DNA of 37,523 bases from Roseivirga sp. UBA6061 (GTDB lineage Bacteria > Bacteroidota > Bacteroidia > Cytophagales > Cyclobacteriaceae): contig DIYF01000093.1 in NCBI GenBank assembly GCA_002427745.1, positions 1 to 37,523 of the forward strand, written 5' to 3'. Positions 1 to 7,513 of the stretch are shown one piece after another (position 1 is the stretch's first letter; the number at the start of each line of letters is the position of its first letter). Both the position numbers and the translations under genes were made by a program. The notes beneath the pieces were generated by a model. The model ran no database searches and was not told where the DNA came from. It saw only the letters and a list, made by a program, of their open reading frames with translations.

Positions 1-49
1 AAGAGATATGAGATTCTAAGGGATCTCAGGTCAGACCGGCTTGCGAATA

Positions 50-84
50 CAGTCGTCCGACCACTTTGAGTGGTCAGACGACTG
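50..84. repeat. Strong inverted repeat (35-nt hairpin)
   Basis: Bases 50-65 pair with 69-84 (arms CAGTCGTCCGACCACT and AGTGGTCAGACGACTG) with one mismatch (58/76) and a 3-nt loop, so 15 of 16 pairs form. Neither side is followed by a T-tract, so it is not a canonical intrinsic terminator. It lies about 200 bp past the stop of the minus-strand gene ending at 288 and could be a 3' processing or termination structure for that transcript, or for a gene outside the window. Confidence 0.75.
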
Positions 85-138
85 CGCTGCTCAATCCCGC
101 TTAGCGTCATGGCATGGCAAGATTCTGAGCAGGGAGCA

Positions 139-169
139 CCTCAGAGTCCTCTGGCGAGTGACTCTGAGG
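139..169. repeat. Perfect 10-bp inverted repeat
   Basis: CCTCAGAGTC at 139-148 is the exact reverse complement of GACTCTGAGG at 160-169, with an 11-nt spacer. The right arm overlaps the first unit of the tandem repeat that follows. There is no adjacent T-tract. Its role is unknown. Confidence 0.7.
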
Positions 170-253
170 GATATGGGAAGGAGGAGAGTGACTCTGCGGT
201 ATGCGGAAAGAAGGAGAGCGACTATGCGATGTGGAAATGAGGGAAGTGACTCT
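156..253. repeat. Imperfect tandem repeat, about 30-bp unit, four copies
   Basis: The core GAGTGACTCTG recurs in degenerate form at 156, 186, 216 and about 244, so the period is 30, 30 and then 28 bp. Each core is followed by a purine-rich spacer such as GGATATGGGAAGGAG. Short reading frames cross it, but they have no recognisable family, no credible start and the low complexity expected of a repeat, so I do not call a gene. The stretch 1-287 holds nothing else that I recognise. Confidence 0.65.
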
Positions 254-287
254 AAGGGAAAGGGTATAAGACGTGAAATGATGTAAA

Positions 288-1223
288 TCACTTATAAGGA
301 CTTTCGGGGGTTCGGATGAAGGCATAGTTGATTCCGAATGTCAGTAGGTTATGGGAATCAATGCGGTCATAGGTGATTCTGAAAGTGAAGAGCTTTTGTT
401 TGGACAGGCGCAGCTGAACAGAAGCCTGATGATGGAAATAGTCAAAGTAATACCTTGAGCTGATGTTAATATGGGAGCCTTTGATACTTCGCTCAAGTCC
501 TGCACCGAACCCCGGGTTTTTCTGGTTGTTTAACTTTTGATATCCCAGTCTGAATATAAGGCCCAGGTTTCGCCAATAGGTAATTCTTGAGGTCATATTA
601 AGGTCACTCAGGAACAGTTGAGCATCTTCATAGTGGAGTTTCGAATATTGAATAGTGGTGCGTCCTACAGGGTTTAAGTAAGTTGTGCCTGCCTCCAGTC
701 CGTAAGCGTAACTGCCTGTAAAATCAGACTGTGCAAAGACTTTGAATAAAAGGCGATCCTGAAAATCTTCAAAGTGTATCAGTGGTTCTTCATCCACGGC
801 ATTGCTGATTTGAAAGCCGTATAGTGAGTTGATAGACTGGTAATGAGCCCCAAAAGACAACCAGCGTGTGTTGTAGAAATCGTTACTCAGATAAATGTTA
901 AGTGTTGTGTCACTGGTAACCAGGACAGTTCTTGGCCAGTAACCTAAGTATTGAAAGATGAGCACAGTGGAATCATGAACCGTGGTCAGATTAAATTGTC
1001 CGTTGCTGTCTGTTGTAGTGGTATTGTCAGTTCCTTTTTCCGTAATCTTGACGCCCGGCAGTGAATTTACCTGATCATGCACTTTGCCTTGCACCAGGTG
1101 CTGAGCCCAGGCACTAAAGGAAATGAATAAGGCTGTGATAAACAGCAGATACCTTCTTTTCAGCGCAAAGCTCCCTAAGGATAGCCGACCGGGTTTTGGG
1201 TAATGGGCTTTGAAATCAGGCAT
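288..1223 (-). CDS. Exported CarboxypepD_reg-like domain protein with predicted outer-membrane barrel
   Basis: A 311-residue protein. Residues about 23-41 form a hydrophobic signal segment ending in SAWAQ, preceded by an unusually long 22-residue N-region. The only ATG is at 1223; no internal Met offers a shorter signal. After it, residues about 44-110 look like a CarboxypepD_reg-like beta-sandwich (GKVHD, LPGVKI, TTTDSNGQF, FQYLGY, LNIYL), the domain commonly found at the N-terminus of Bacteroidota surface proteins. The rest alternates aromatic and polar residues as in a transmembrane beta-barrel. The start is 6 bp after the stop of the 184-residue membrane protein, so the two are probably co-transcribed, perhaps with the TonB receptor upstream. 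The ligand is unknown. Confidence 0.8.
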   Translation of the reverse strand: MPDFKAHYPKPGRLSLGSFALKRRYLLFITALFISFSAWAQHLVQGKVHDQVNSLPGVKITEKGTDNTTTTDSNGQFNLTTVHDSTVLIFQYLGYWPRTVLVTSDTTLNIYLSNDFYNTRWLSFGAHYQSINSLYGFQISNAVDEEPLIHFEDFQDRLLFKVFAQSDFTGSYAYGLEAGTTYLNPVGRTTIQYSKLHYEDAQLFLSDLNMTSRITYWRNLGLIFRLGYQKLNNQKNPGFGAGLERSIKGSHINISSRYYFDYFHHQASVQLRLSKQKLFTFRITYDRIDSHNLLTFGINYAFIRTPESPYK

Positions 1224-1229
1224 AGACTT

Positions 1230-1784
1230 CTAGTTATAACTGACCATGTATACTTCTGTGGAGTCGCTGCTGGAGTAGAGGACGAGTCTGGGCCTGGGGT
1301 CTACAGGGAATTCGAGTTTAAGGCGATCTGTTCCCAGTACATGTGGTCTGAACCAGTCAGCTTCCGGGGAGGGGGTATCAACCCAAACGCTGTCTGTAGT
1401 ATCTCTATGGACGCGGAACCGATACTGTCTGATGATTCTGCTGAACTCTTCAGGGCAGGTTTTGAAGTGTAGCCAATCACCTCCTGCGAAGGACTGATAA
1501 TCTGCCTGATCGATTATTTCCAAACAGTTATGTCGAGGCTTACCGTAGTAGTATTCATAAATTTCAGTACCTGATTTACCCGAATGGGTGTCAGAGAAGT
1601 CATTTTGCATCTCGCTCATAAACTGATAAATACTGTAGCTTCCTAAGACCAGGCTGATGACCAGGCAGCTTATAATCGTCACAATAGTACGCCTGCTTTT
1701 TTCGGAGCCACCCGCGATCATGATAATTACAGCGATCAGAAATATGATCATGGCCAATAACCCGATGACAAGGATTCCTCTCAT
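1230..1784 (-). CDS. Small membrane protein with two N-terminal helices, unknown function
   Basis: A 184-residue protein that I do not recognise. Residues about 3-24 and 33-54 are hydrophobic helices joined by a short basic loop (SEKSRR), so the protein is anchored in the inner membrane and the remaining 130 residues are probably outside the cytoplasm. The soluble part has two cysteines (in RHNCLEI and FKTCPEE) that could form a disulfide, and many acidic and aromatic residues. It sits 47 bp after the TonB receptor gene and 6 bp before the CarboxypepD_reg-like protein on the same strand, so it may belong to that envelope operon. No function can be assigned from sequence. Confidence 0.75.
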   Translation of the reverse strand: MRGILVIGLLAMIIFLIAVIIMIAGGSEKSRRTIVTIISCLVISLVLGSYSIYQFMSEMQNDFSDTHSGKSGTEIYEYYYGKPRHNCLEIIDQADYQSFAGGDWLHFKTCPEEFSRIIRQYRFRVHRDTTDSVWVDTPSPEADWFRPHVLGTDRLKLEFPVDPRPRLVLYSSSDSTEVYMVSYN

Positions 1785-1831
1785 AAGTTTGCTGAAGTAC
1801 TGCTAAGTTTAATGAATGCGACTCTTCAATA

Positions 1832-3850
1832 TCAGAAACTATATTTCAAAAACCCAGTGAAGTTTCTACCCATGCCCATAATGCGGGCCCCGAAGGGAAA
1901 ATAGGCTGTATTGGTCAGGTTGGTGATATTGATCCCCAGGCTGATGTGGCCTGCCCTGAGTTGCCAGACTCCTTTGATACCCAGGTCTGCCAGCCAGTAG
2001 GCATCCGTTTCAATCGCACCAAAGGTCTGGCGGATGGGGCCGGAGGGAAGGCGGTCATAGGCCAGTACATAATCAAGATTGGCATGTGTTTGCAGCGAAA
2101 GTTTCTCTGATACTTTTCTGTTATGCAAAAGGCTGAATCGTATACGGCCAGCAGGTATACCGGTCAGCGGTGTTCCTGTATCGAAAATCCCCTCATCACC
2201 CAGGTCATCTCCCAGGGTGTAGGTGCCGGTAAGTGAAAGGACGGTGCCGTCTTGCGTATTCAGCGAGGGCAGTGTATAATCAATTCTGCCTTCCAGCCCC
2301 ATGGTACGGGCTCTGTCCAGATTCCTGTAAGTAAATTCATTGTTTCTCAGGAAAAACTCGGCAATTCTGTTTTCAAACAGGGCAAACCAGCTGCTGAGTG
2401 CCAGGTCGATACGGTCATTTACTTTTTGAATACGGGTCCATTCCAGCTGATAGCCAAACTCCGGCTTCAGATCGGGATTGCCAAAGAAAGTACCTCTGCC
2501 TCCAAACAGCACCCCTACAGACTCCTGTTGTGTAGGATACCGGAATTTCCGGGTCAGGCTGAGTATATTGGTCAGGCCGGCTTTTGGCTGAAAGGTAAGC
2601 TCTATACCACCGGACAGGGTACTGTAGCTTTCCTGCTGTTCCCGGGTACCTATACTTGCCAGATCTGCCCTGAGCGCTATGCCCAGCACCAGGTTATTGA
2701 GTTTATACTCTGCTAGTCCGAAGAGACCGCCCATTTGCTCAATTCTGCTTTGTACAAAGACCTGCTCGTCAAAAATCTGATTGATAAAATCCTGACGAAT
2801 ATTCTCCTGATCCAGCCAGGAACCAATAAAATCACCACCGATTTGCAGGCTGAGGCCGGGGTAGGGTTGCATGGCCAGCTTACCGCGATAGCCAAATGCT
2901 TGTTTTTGGTAGTTCCGGTTTTCAGAAACATTCAGGCGGCTCAGGTCGCCATTAAAGCTTCTCAATTTCTGGTCTGTATCCAGCCATACGGCCCAGAGGT
3001 TCTGTTTGAGTATGGCTCCGTTTTTCAGAACGGCCTGTGATGCCAGGTTGGTTTGATAAGTAAAGCGATTCCGGTATTTACGGAATTCAAAGGGGTTGTT
3101 TTGAAAGCCCCGGGGTCTTTCCGTATCACTGTTGCTATAGCTATGGCTCCAGGTCAGCTGGTGAGTTCCTGAGGTATTGAGCCTGAAAAGAGACAGGTTC
3201 AGACTGTTTTGGTTTTGAGCAGAATTGCGGGCTGTTTCGCCCGATCCGAAACTGAAGTCATCGGTACCGGTCGAGCGTCCACTCAGAAGAATACCGGACT
3301 GCCTGCTTTTTCGGGAAATATCAAGCCCTGCTGTGCGACTGTTGTTATTACTTCCATAGGCAGTATAAATGCCGGTTTGGCTATCGAAACTACCAAAGGA
3401 AGGGGCATCAATTCTAATGACACCACCAATAGCGCCACTACCATGCAGTGTGCTTTCAATACCCCGTACTATCCGTATGGTCCCGACAGCTCCGGGATTG
3501 ATGTCATCTGTAAGGTAACCCTGCTCCACTACTCCCGTGCGTAAGGCACCATTGCGCTCAATCCGCAGGCGATTACCTGACATACCTCTGTAGACAATGG
3601 GAAAACCGGCTTCATGGATTTTAAAGATCCCGAGCACATGGTCCAGGGCATTGGAGAGGTTAGTTTCAACGCCATCCTGAAGCCTTTCACCATTCAGGTT
3701 CTTCTGGCTTAAGTCTGTGAGTTGATGTGTGAATACAACACTTTCCAGCCTGATGGTCCGGATACTGTCTGTTTTCTCGCTACGCTCTGTCTGGGCCTCA
3801 GTTCGAACCCAGGAGATAATCAGGAAGCAAAGGAGTAAAGTCTGGCGCAT
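1832..3850 (-). CDS. TonB-dependent outer-membrane receptor
   Basis: A 672-residue protein with a signal peptide (residues 1-19, ending TEAQ). A plug domain follows at about 45-155, seen in LSNALDHVLGIFKIHEAGFP, YRGMSGNRLRIERNG, GAVGTIRIVRG and the typical plug end GSGAIGGVIRI. A 22-strand barrel then runs to a C-terminal aromatic residue (LKYSF), as expected for BAM-assembled barrels. Such receptors import siderophores, metal chelates, cobalamin or oligosaccharides using TonB-ExbB-ExbD energy. It lacks the N-terminal carboxypeptidase-like domain and the SusD partner of glycan receptors, so a metal chelate or cofactor substrate is likelier; that is inference. The two genes downstream on the same strand may be partners. 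Confidence 0.92.
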   Translation of the reverse strand: MRQTLLLCFLIISWVRTEAQTERSEKTDSIRTIRLESVVFTHQLTDLSQKNLNGERLQDGVETNLSNALDHVLGIFKIHEAGFPIVYRGMSGNRLRIERNGALRTGVVEQGYLTDDINPGAVGTIRIVRGIESTLHGSGAIGGVIRIDAPSFGSFDSQTGIYTAYGSNNNSRTAGLDISRKSRQSGILLSGRSTGTDDFSFGSGETARNSAQNQNSLNLSLFRLNTSGTHQLTWSHSYSNSDTERPRGFQNNPFEFRKYRNRFTYQTNLASQAVLKNGAILKQNLWAVWLDTDQKLRSFNGDLSRLNVSENRNYQKQAFGYRGKLAMQPYPGLSLQIGGDFIGSWLDQENIRQDFINQIFDEQVFVQSRIEQMGGLFGLAEYKLNNLVLGIALRADLASIGTREQQESYSTLSGGIELTFQPKAGLTNILSLTRKFRYPTQQESVGVLFGGRGTFFGNPDLKPEFGYQLEWTRIQKVNDRIDLALSSWFALFENRIAEFFLRNNEFTYRNLDRARTMGLEGRIDYTLPSLNTQDGTVLSLTGTYTLGDDLGDEGIFDTGTPLTGIPAGRIRFSLLHNRKVSEKLSLQTHANLDYVLAYDRLPSGPIRQTFGAIETDAYWLADLGIKGVWQLRAGHISLGINITNLTNTAYFPFGARIMGMGRNFTGFLKYSF

Positions 3851-3890
3851 TCACTAAATAAAGGCGGGCATTGCCGTGAAATCCGATCGT

Positions 3891-3916
3891 TGATATTTAT
3901 AAATATATCACGATAT
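3891..3916. promoter_or_regulatory. AT-rich palindrome cluster upstream of the TonB receptor
   Basis: TGATAT (3891-3896) is inverted at ATATCA (3905-3910). A 14-bp perfect palindrome ATATTTATAAATAT lies at 3893-3906, and ATATC/GATAT form a second inverted pair at 3905-3909 and 3912-3916. The cluster is 40-65 bp upstream of the receptor ATG, where an operator would lie. No exact TAnnTTTG box is visible here. A metal-responsive repressor site is possible but not shown. Confidence 0.4.
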
Positions 3917-3982
3917 AATTTCCTCTGAAAGTGAAATTGTAATCTTTCCGGGTTGTCAGCTGAGTCTGACGGCCTTAGCTTC

Positions 3983-4765
3983 CTAGAAGGTGGTCTTTTT
4001 GTGGAGGTCAGGAACCGCCTTGTCGATTCTCCTGGCCAGCTCCGGTAGTTTGATGGTAGGCACAGCTGGAAAGAGATGGTGTTCGAGGTGGTAGAACATG
4101 CTGAAAGTGATCTTGTTTTTCCAGAAGGTTCGTTGTGTTCTGGCAAAATGCGGATCATCGTCAGTGTGGTGGTGCACTGTCCATACGGCAAAGAATGCCA
4201 TCAGGAATTCAGCAATCACCATAACAATGATATGATAGATCAGGAAATGGATATTGAAGTAGATGGCTGCAAAAAGAAGAAGGCTCATAGAGATCAGCTC
4301 GAGTACCATGTTTTGACGGTAACGTCTGTTGCCCTTTTGCCAGGTGATTTTATGGATCAGAAATATGTGTACAGGTCCATACAGAATGGCTCCGTACCAG
4401 GTCATTTTCGCTGATTTGGCCTCGTAATCCTCTTCAGTCATACAGTGTTTGTGATGCCTGAGGTGGTTGAATTTTACAGCGTGAATGGAGGTGAATAATG
4501 AAAGACTGTTCAGGTATAGTGTCAGCCAGGTCAGGAATTTATGGGTGCCCAGTGAGTTATGAAAACCATTGTGTACCTGTCGCAGGCCGGTGAGAAAGTA
4601 GACAGCCGAGAAGGGCACCGCCAGCCAATAGTATCCGAAGTAAGCCAGTGTAACAGAAGTGAGCAGCCAGGGAATGGTCAGGTTATTCTCGATCAACATT
4701 TCTTTAACTGACAGGTGTCTCAGATCTTTCCAGTCTACCTTTTTGATCACTTCCTGGTGTGTCAT
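3983..4765 (-). CDS. Membrane fatty acid desaturase
   Basis: A 260-residue integral membrane di-iron desaturase or hydroxylase. The histidine boxes are all present: HNGFH at 65-69 (HX3H), HLRHH at 101-105 (HX2HH), HHH at 198-200 and HLEHH at 226-230 (HX2HH). Hydrophobic segments lie at about 32-58, 80-96, 125-140 and 155-195. The family introduces double bonds into acyl chains or hydroxylates carotenoid-type substrates with O2 and an electron donor. At 260 residues it is shorter than acyl-CoA desaturases (about 300-380) and near the size of the smaller desaturase-like proteins, so the exact substrate is uncertain. It begins 91 bp after the luciferase-like gene on the same strand and may have its own promoter. 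Confidence 0.85.
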   Translation of the reverse strand: MTHQEVIKKVDWKDLRHLSVKEMLIENNLTIPWLLTSVTLAYFGYYWLAVPFSAVYFLTGLRQVHNGFHNSLGTHKFLTWLTLYLNSLSLFTSIHAVKFNHLRHHKHCMTEEDYEAKSAKMTWYGAILYGPVHIFLIHKITWQKGNRRYRQNMVLELISMSLLLFAAIYFNIHFLIYHIIVMVIAEFLMAFFAVWTVHHHTDDDPHFARTQRTFWKNKITFSMFYHLEHHLFPAVPTIKLPELARRIDKAVPDLHKKTTF

Positions 4766-4856
4766 CGTGATGGGCCGTTGATGTCTTTTTAGTTTACGAT
4801 GCTGGCATAAAAAGGGATAAGAAAATCTTGAATTTATAAGGTGGAGAGAGAAGCAC

Positions 4857-5780
4857 TTATACGAAATGAGGCAGTATGGATTTGCCGAGTTCCTCCAGTA
4901 CTTCTTCTGCAGGCCTTGATCCGTACTTCAGGTTGATAATCACATGGTTTACTCCATGCGACTCCAATAACTTGAGGTGGGCCAGTGTATAATCACTTCC
5001 TCCTTTGAAGCCCAGGTGGATGGGGGCGGGATGTGCAGCTTTGGACTCGAGCAGATCGATATAGAGGGATTGAATGTAGGGCTTCCATTCCTGGTCGGTT
5101 TGAGCCAGGGCCTGTCTCCAGTTTTGCATGGTTTGCTCCAGAAACCTGAAGTCTCTGGGGTAGTAGATCCAGCCATCTGAGTTTTCGGCAATCCAGTTCA
5201 GGGATTGCCCCGAATGTCCGGTTACCAGCATAGGGGTGGCATACCGATGCTTGGGCAATAAATCAATCTGCCCGTTCAGGCTTCCATAGAAAGAAGACCG
5301 GTGTACAGGAAAATCTGAATGGAGGGCTTTCAGGTAAGAAAAACTGTCTCTGAACAGGTCACTTTTTTGACCCAGATCCCGGTCAAAGGCCGGATATTCG
5401 CTGGGGCGATCTCCCGAAGCCAGGCCCAGGATGATCCTGCCTTTTGAGAGCTCCTGCAGACTAAACAGGGATTTGGCTGTATGCACCGGGTGACGCAGCG
5501 GCAGAATGATACTTCCTGTAGCCAGGGCAATTGTTTCCGTGTGGTTCATGATATGCGTCATATAGACCCAGGGATCATAGAGTTGACCGGCATCTCCGAA
5601 AGAAGGGTCATTGAAGGGAACATCTCTGAACCATAGAGCTTTAAATCCCAGCTCTTCGGCCCTTTTTGCCAGTTTTTCCTGATTTTCCATTTTGGCAACG
5701 GAACCACTGTATGCTTCTATAGGGAAGACAAGCCCGAGACTGAGCTTGCCTTGCTGCGCAATTTTATCCAGCTGTGACAT
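4857..5780 (-). CDS. Luciferase-like flavin-dependent oxidoreductase (LLM class)
   Basis: A 307-residue TIM-barrel protein of the bacterial luciferase-like monooxygenase superfamily. Supporting segments are LGLVFPIEAYSG near the N-terminus, AEELGFKALWFRDVPF, ALATGSIILPLRHPVHTAKS, GRIILGLASGDRPSEYPAF and the late VNHVIINLKYGSRPAEEVLE. The pattern resembles the BA3436-type subgroup, often annotated as luciferase-type oxidoreductase. Members use FMN or F420; Bacteroidota usually lack F420, so FMN is more likely (inference). The start is 14 bp after the SDR stop, so it is the third gene of the DUF1330-SDR-LLM operon and is probably controlled by the divergent HxlR regulator, which suggests a role against reactive electrophiles or quinones. 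Confidence 0.85.
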   Translation of the reverse strand: MSQLDKIAQQGKLSLGLVFPIEAYSGSVAKMENQEKLAKRAEELGFKALWFRDVPFNDPSFGDAGQLYDPWVYMTHIMNHTETIALATGSIILPLRHPVHTAKSLFSLQELSKGRIILGLASGDRPSEYPAFDRDLGQKSDLFRDSFSYLKALHSDFPVHRSSFYGSLNGQIDLLPKHRYATPMLVTGHSGQSLNWIAENSDGWIYYPRDFRFLEQTMQNWRQALAQTDQEWKPYIQSLYIDLLESKAAHPAPIHLGFKGGSDYTLAHLKLLESHGVNHVIINLKYGSRPAEEVLEELGKSILPHFV

Positions 5781-5794
5781 TGATAAAGGATAAC

Positions 5795-6604
5795 TTATAG
5801 GTCAGAGATAAGGGAATCGGTTACTTCAATCAGTCTGGTGATTTTCTCCTCATCGTAGGCATCGGCATGTGCACGACCGAAGGCTCCTTTGACGGCTCCT
5901 TTGTCATTGTCGAAGTACTTGCCGGTTAGACCATCATATGCTTCGTCTATGGCCAGATCAAACAGGATATTGGCGCCCTTTTCTGCACCCGACCAGTGCT
6001 GACCATAGGCTTCCTGTACCATTTTTGTATTCAGCAGGGAACCCGGATTTACGGCAATGACTACAGAGGAAGGTATGTTTTTGGCCAGGCTAAAGGTCCA
6101 CATAGTCAAAGCCAGCTTGCTTTGTGCATAGGCCCCCTGAACCGATAATGTTCCATGGCCTTTCAAGGCTCCCAGGGATACAGGAGACTGAGCAGCAGAG
6201 CTCAGGTTGATAATCCGTGAGCCCTTACCGAGAATGTCCAGAAGCCCCCGTGTCAGCAGATAAGGCGCGAGATAATTCACGGCAAACCTGATATCAAAGC
6301 CCTTACTGGTTTTTGCTATCCTACTTTGGAAAATGCCTGCATTGTTAATGAGTACATCCAGTTTGTCAACAGCCTGCTTTATACTCAGGGCCATTTGTTT
6401 TACACTGCTCAAATCGGTGAAGTCCGCTATGAAAGCCTGAAGCTTATCGTTGCCGGTAGTTTCCCTGAGCTCAGAAATTGTCTGATTCAATTTCTCAGAG
6501 TTTCTTCCATGCAGGAGGAGGGTATGTCCTTCCTGCGCTAATCGGATAGCGGCCAGTTTGCCAATGCCATCGGTGCTGCCGGTAATAAGGATTGTCTTAC
6601 TCAT
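5795..6604 (-). CDS. Short-chain dehydrogenase/reductase
   Basis: A 269-residue Rossmann-fold SDR. The nucleotide-binding motif TGSTDGIG is at 8-15, NNAG at 87-90, the structural Asn in AVNYLAP at 110, the catalytic Ser in INLSSAAQS at about 135-136, and the YxxxK pair at Tyr159-Lys163 (YAQSK). Arg34 in LLHGRNSEKL after the second strand favours NADPH over NADH. The sequence is closest in style to the retinol dehydrogenase/WW-domain oxidoreductase-like SDRs, but the substrate cannot be told. It lies 64 bp downstream of the DUF1330 gene and 14 bp upstream of the luciferase-like gene. Confidence 0.9.
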   Translation of the reverse strand: MSKTILITGSTDGIGKLAAIRLAQEGHTLLLHGRNSEKLNQTISELRETTGNDKLQAFIADFTDLSSVKQMALSIKQAVDKLDVLINNAGIFQSRIAKTSKGFDIRFAVNYLAPYLLTRGLLDILGKGSRIINLSSAAQSPVSLGALKGHGTLSVQGAYAQSKLALTMWTFSLAKNIPSSVVIAVNPGSLLNTKMVQEAYGQHWSGAEKGANILFDLAIDEAYDGLTGKYFDNDKGAVKGAFGRAHADAYDEEKITRLIEVTDSLISDL

Positions 6605-6668
6605 GATTACTTTCTTTAAAGGGTATGGACAGGTCTCTCACGTTCAGGAAAGACCTGCGGTCATTGGC

Positions 6669-6971
6669 TCAGGCAAGATCATCTTTGGCCTCAATCAGGT
6701 AGTGATGACTTACAGATCCTTCAGTTCTTGCTTTTAAGTGAGGTGCATATTCTGGGTCTTCCATAAATGCTTTGGCTGCTTCTTTAGAAGGCCATTCAAG
6801 AATAATGCGAAGCCCGGCTTCATTACTTTCACCTTCCACCTGCTCGTGATTAGCGGTGCGGGCCAGGTACCTGCCACCGTGTTTGGCTACGAGTGCATTG
6901 GCTGTGGGCAGATAATCCGGAATCCAGTCTTCTGAAGTTGGGGTGACATCTAATACGGAATAATAGCTCAT
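6669..6971 (-). CDS. DUF1330 family protein (dimeric alpha-beta barrel fold)
   Basis: A 100-residue protein with the DUF1330 pattern: an opening beta strand (YYSVLDVTP), a helix with YLPTANALVAKHGGRYLAR, the strand RIILEWPSKEAAKAFM and a terminal tyrosine-containing strand (SHHYLIEA). The fold is a ferredoxin-like dimeric barrel related to antibiotic-biosynthesis monooxygenases; no general function is established. It is the first gene of the operon, about 30 nt downstream of the predicted transcription start, with the HxlR palindrome between promoter and gene. HxlR regulators often control small oxidoreductase sets of this kind. Confidence 0.85.
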   Translation of the reverse strand: MSYYSVLDVTPTSEDWIPDYLPTANALVAKHGGRYLARTANHEQVEGESNEAGLRIILEWPSKEAAKAFMEDPEYAPHLKARTEGSVSHHYLIEAKDDLA

Positions 6972-6988
6972 GATTATAAGTTTTAGAT

Positions 6989-7005
6989 ACTATAAAAATT
7001 ATAGT
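6989..7005. promoter_or_regulatory. Palindromic operator candidate for the HxlR regulator
   Basis: ACTATAA (6989-6995) and TTATAGT (6999-7005) are perfect inverted arms around a 3-bp centre. The site covers the predicted start of the DUF1330-SDR-LLM transcript and lies in the intergenic region next to the HxlR gene. This is the expected place for repression by a dimeric winged-helix protein. Confidence 0.6.
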
Positions 7006-7007
7006 TG

Positions 7008-7038
7008 CAAACTTATTTATAGTTAAATTGCCTTGCAA
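7008..7038 (-). promoter_or_regulatory. Bacteroidota-type promoter of the DUF1330-SDR-LLM operon
   Basis: On the minus strand, TTG (7038-7036) is followed after 20 nt by TAAGTTTG (7015-7008), an exact match to the -33/-7 consensus TTG-N19-20-TAnnTTTG. The predicted start is at about 7002, inside the palindrome at 6989-7005, leaving a leader of about 30 nt before the ATG at 6971. Confidence 0.65.
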
Positions 7039-7083
7039 TAACGGTCAAAAAGGATAGTTTAAGATTTATTCAAATAGCGAGAT

Positions 7084-7428
7084 ATGTACCGAATTAAAGG
7101 GAAAAATTATCCATGCTGCACCAGCGTTACGATGGGAATCATAGGAGGGAAGTGGAAATCAGTGATTCTGTTTTATTTAATAGATGGTACCCTGCGGTAC
7201 AATGAACTGAGAAAGAAAATGTCAGGGGTTACCGAAAGAACACTGAGTCTGCAGTTGCAGCAGTTGCAGGAAGATGGGGTGGTGAGCAGGAAGGTTTACA
7301 CTTCCAAGCCTCCTCTGAAGGTGGAATACTCTCTCACGGACTTTGGCAAGACACTCATACCACTTCTGCAGTCTATTGCCGACTGGGGAGATTATGTTGT
7401 AGAGAATTACTCAGAAGCTGAAGCTTAG
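7084..7428 (+). CDS. HxlR-family winged-helix transcriptional regulator
   Basis: A 114-residue MarR-like winged helix. Family signatures are the N-terminal cysteine(s) (Cys11-Cys12), GGKWKSVILFYLIDG, LRYNELRKKMSGVTERTLS (recognition helix) and the wing VEYSLTDFGKTLIPLL. Members such as HypR and YodB sense disulfide stress, aldehydes or quinones through the cysteine near the N-terminus; here that position holds a Cys-Cys pair instead of the usual Cys-Pro. It is divergent from the DUF1330-SDR-LLM operon with a palindrome in the 112-bp spacer, so it most likely represses that operon and itself. The possible promoter for its own gene is TTG (7033-7035), N19, TAGTTTAA (7055-7062), which is weaker. 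Confidence 0.9.
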   Translation: MYRIKGKNYPCCTSVTMGIIGGKWKSVILFYLIDGTLRYNELRKKMSGVTERTLSLQLQQLQEDGVVSRKVYTSKPPLKVEYSLTDFGKTLIPLLQSIADWGDYVVENYSEAEA

Positions 7429-7453
7429 CTTCGCCCTGAATCAATAACATCAA

Positions 7454-7483
7454 AAAAGCCATCCTGATATCAGGATGGCTTTT
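7454..7483. terminator. Bidirectional intrinsic terminator
   Basis: A perfect 30-bp palindrome: GCCATCCTGAT / ATCAGGATGGC flanked by four A and four T. It sits between the convergent HxlR gene (stop at 7428) and the beta-propeller gene (stop at 7514) and can end both transcripts. Confidence 0.9.
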
Positions 7484-7513
7484 CGCTTAGGTAATTGAGC
7501 CCGGAGGCTCAGT

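Noticed and set aside
41..286. An open frame of 81 codons across the left repeat region
   Set aside because: It is made of the tandem repeat (period 10 residues), is strongly arginine-rich, has no family pattern, and open frames also exist on the other strand for the same reason.
1..287. A CRISPR array in the left repeat region
   Set aside because: The copies are degenerate, contiguous and lack unique spacers of constant length; no cas gene is present.
3820..4191. A 123-codon minus-strand frame between the desaturase and the TonB receptor
   Set aside because: It overlaps the 3' end of the desaturase in another frame and the receptor start; the desaturase frame has all the histidine boxes. 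It is not evidence of a frameshift.
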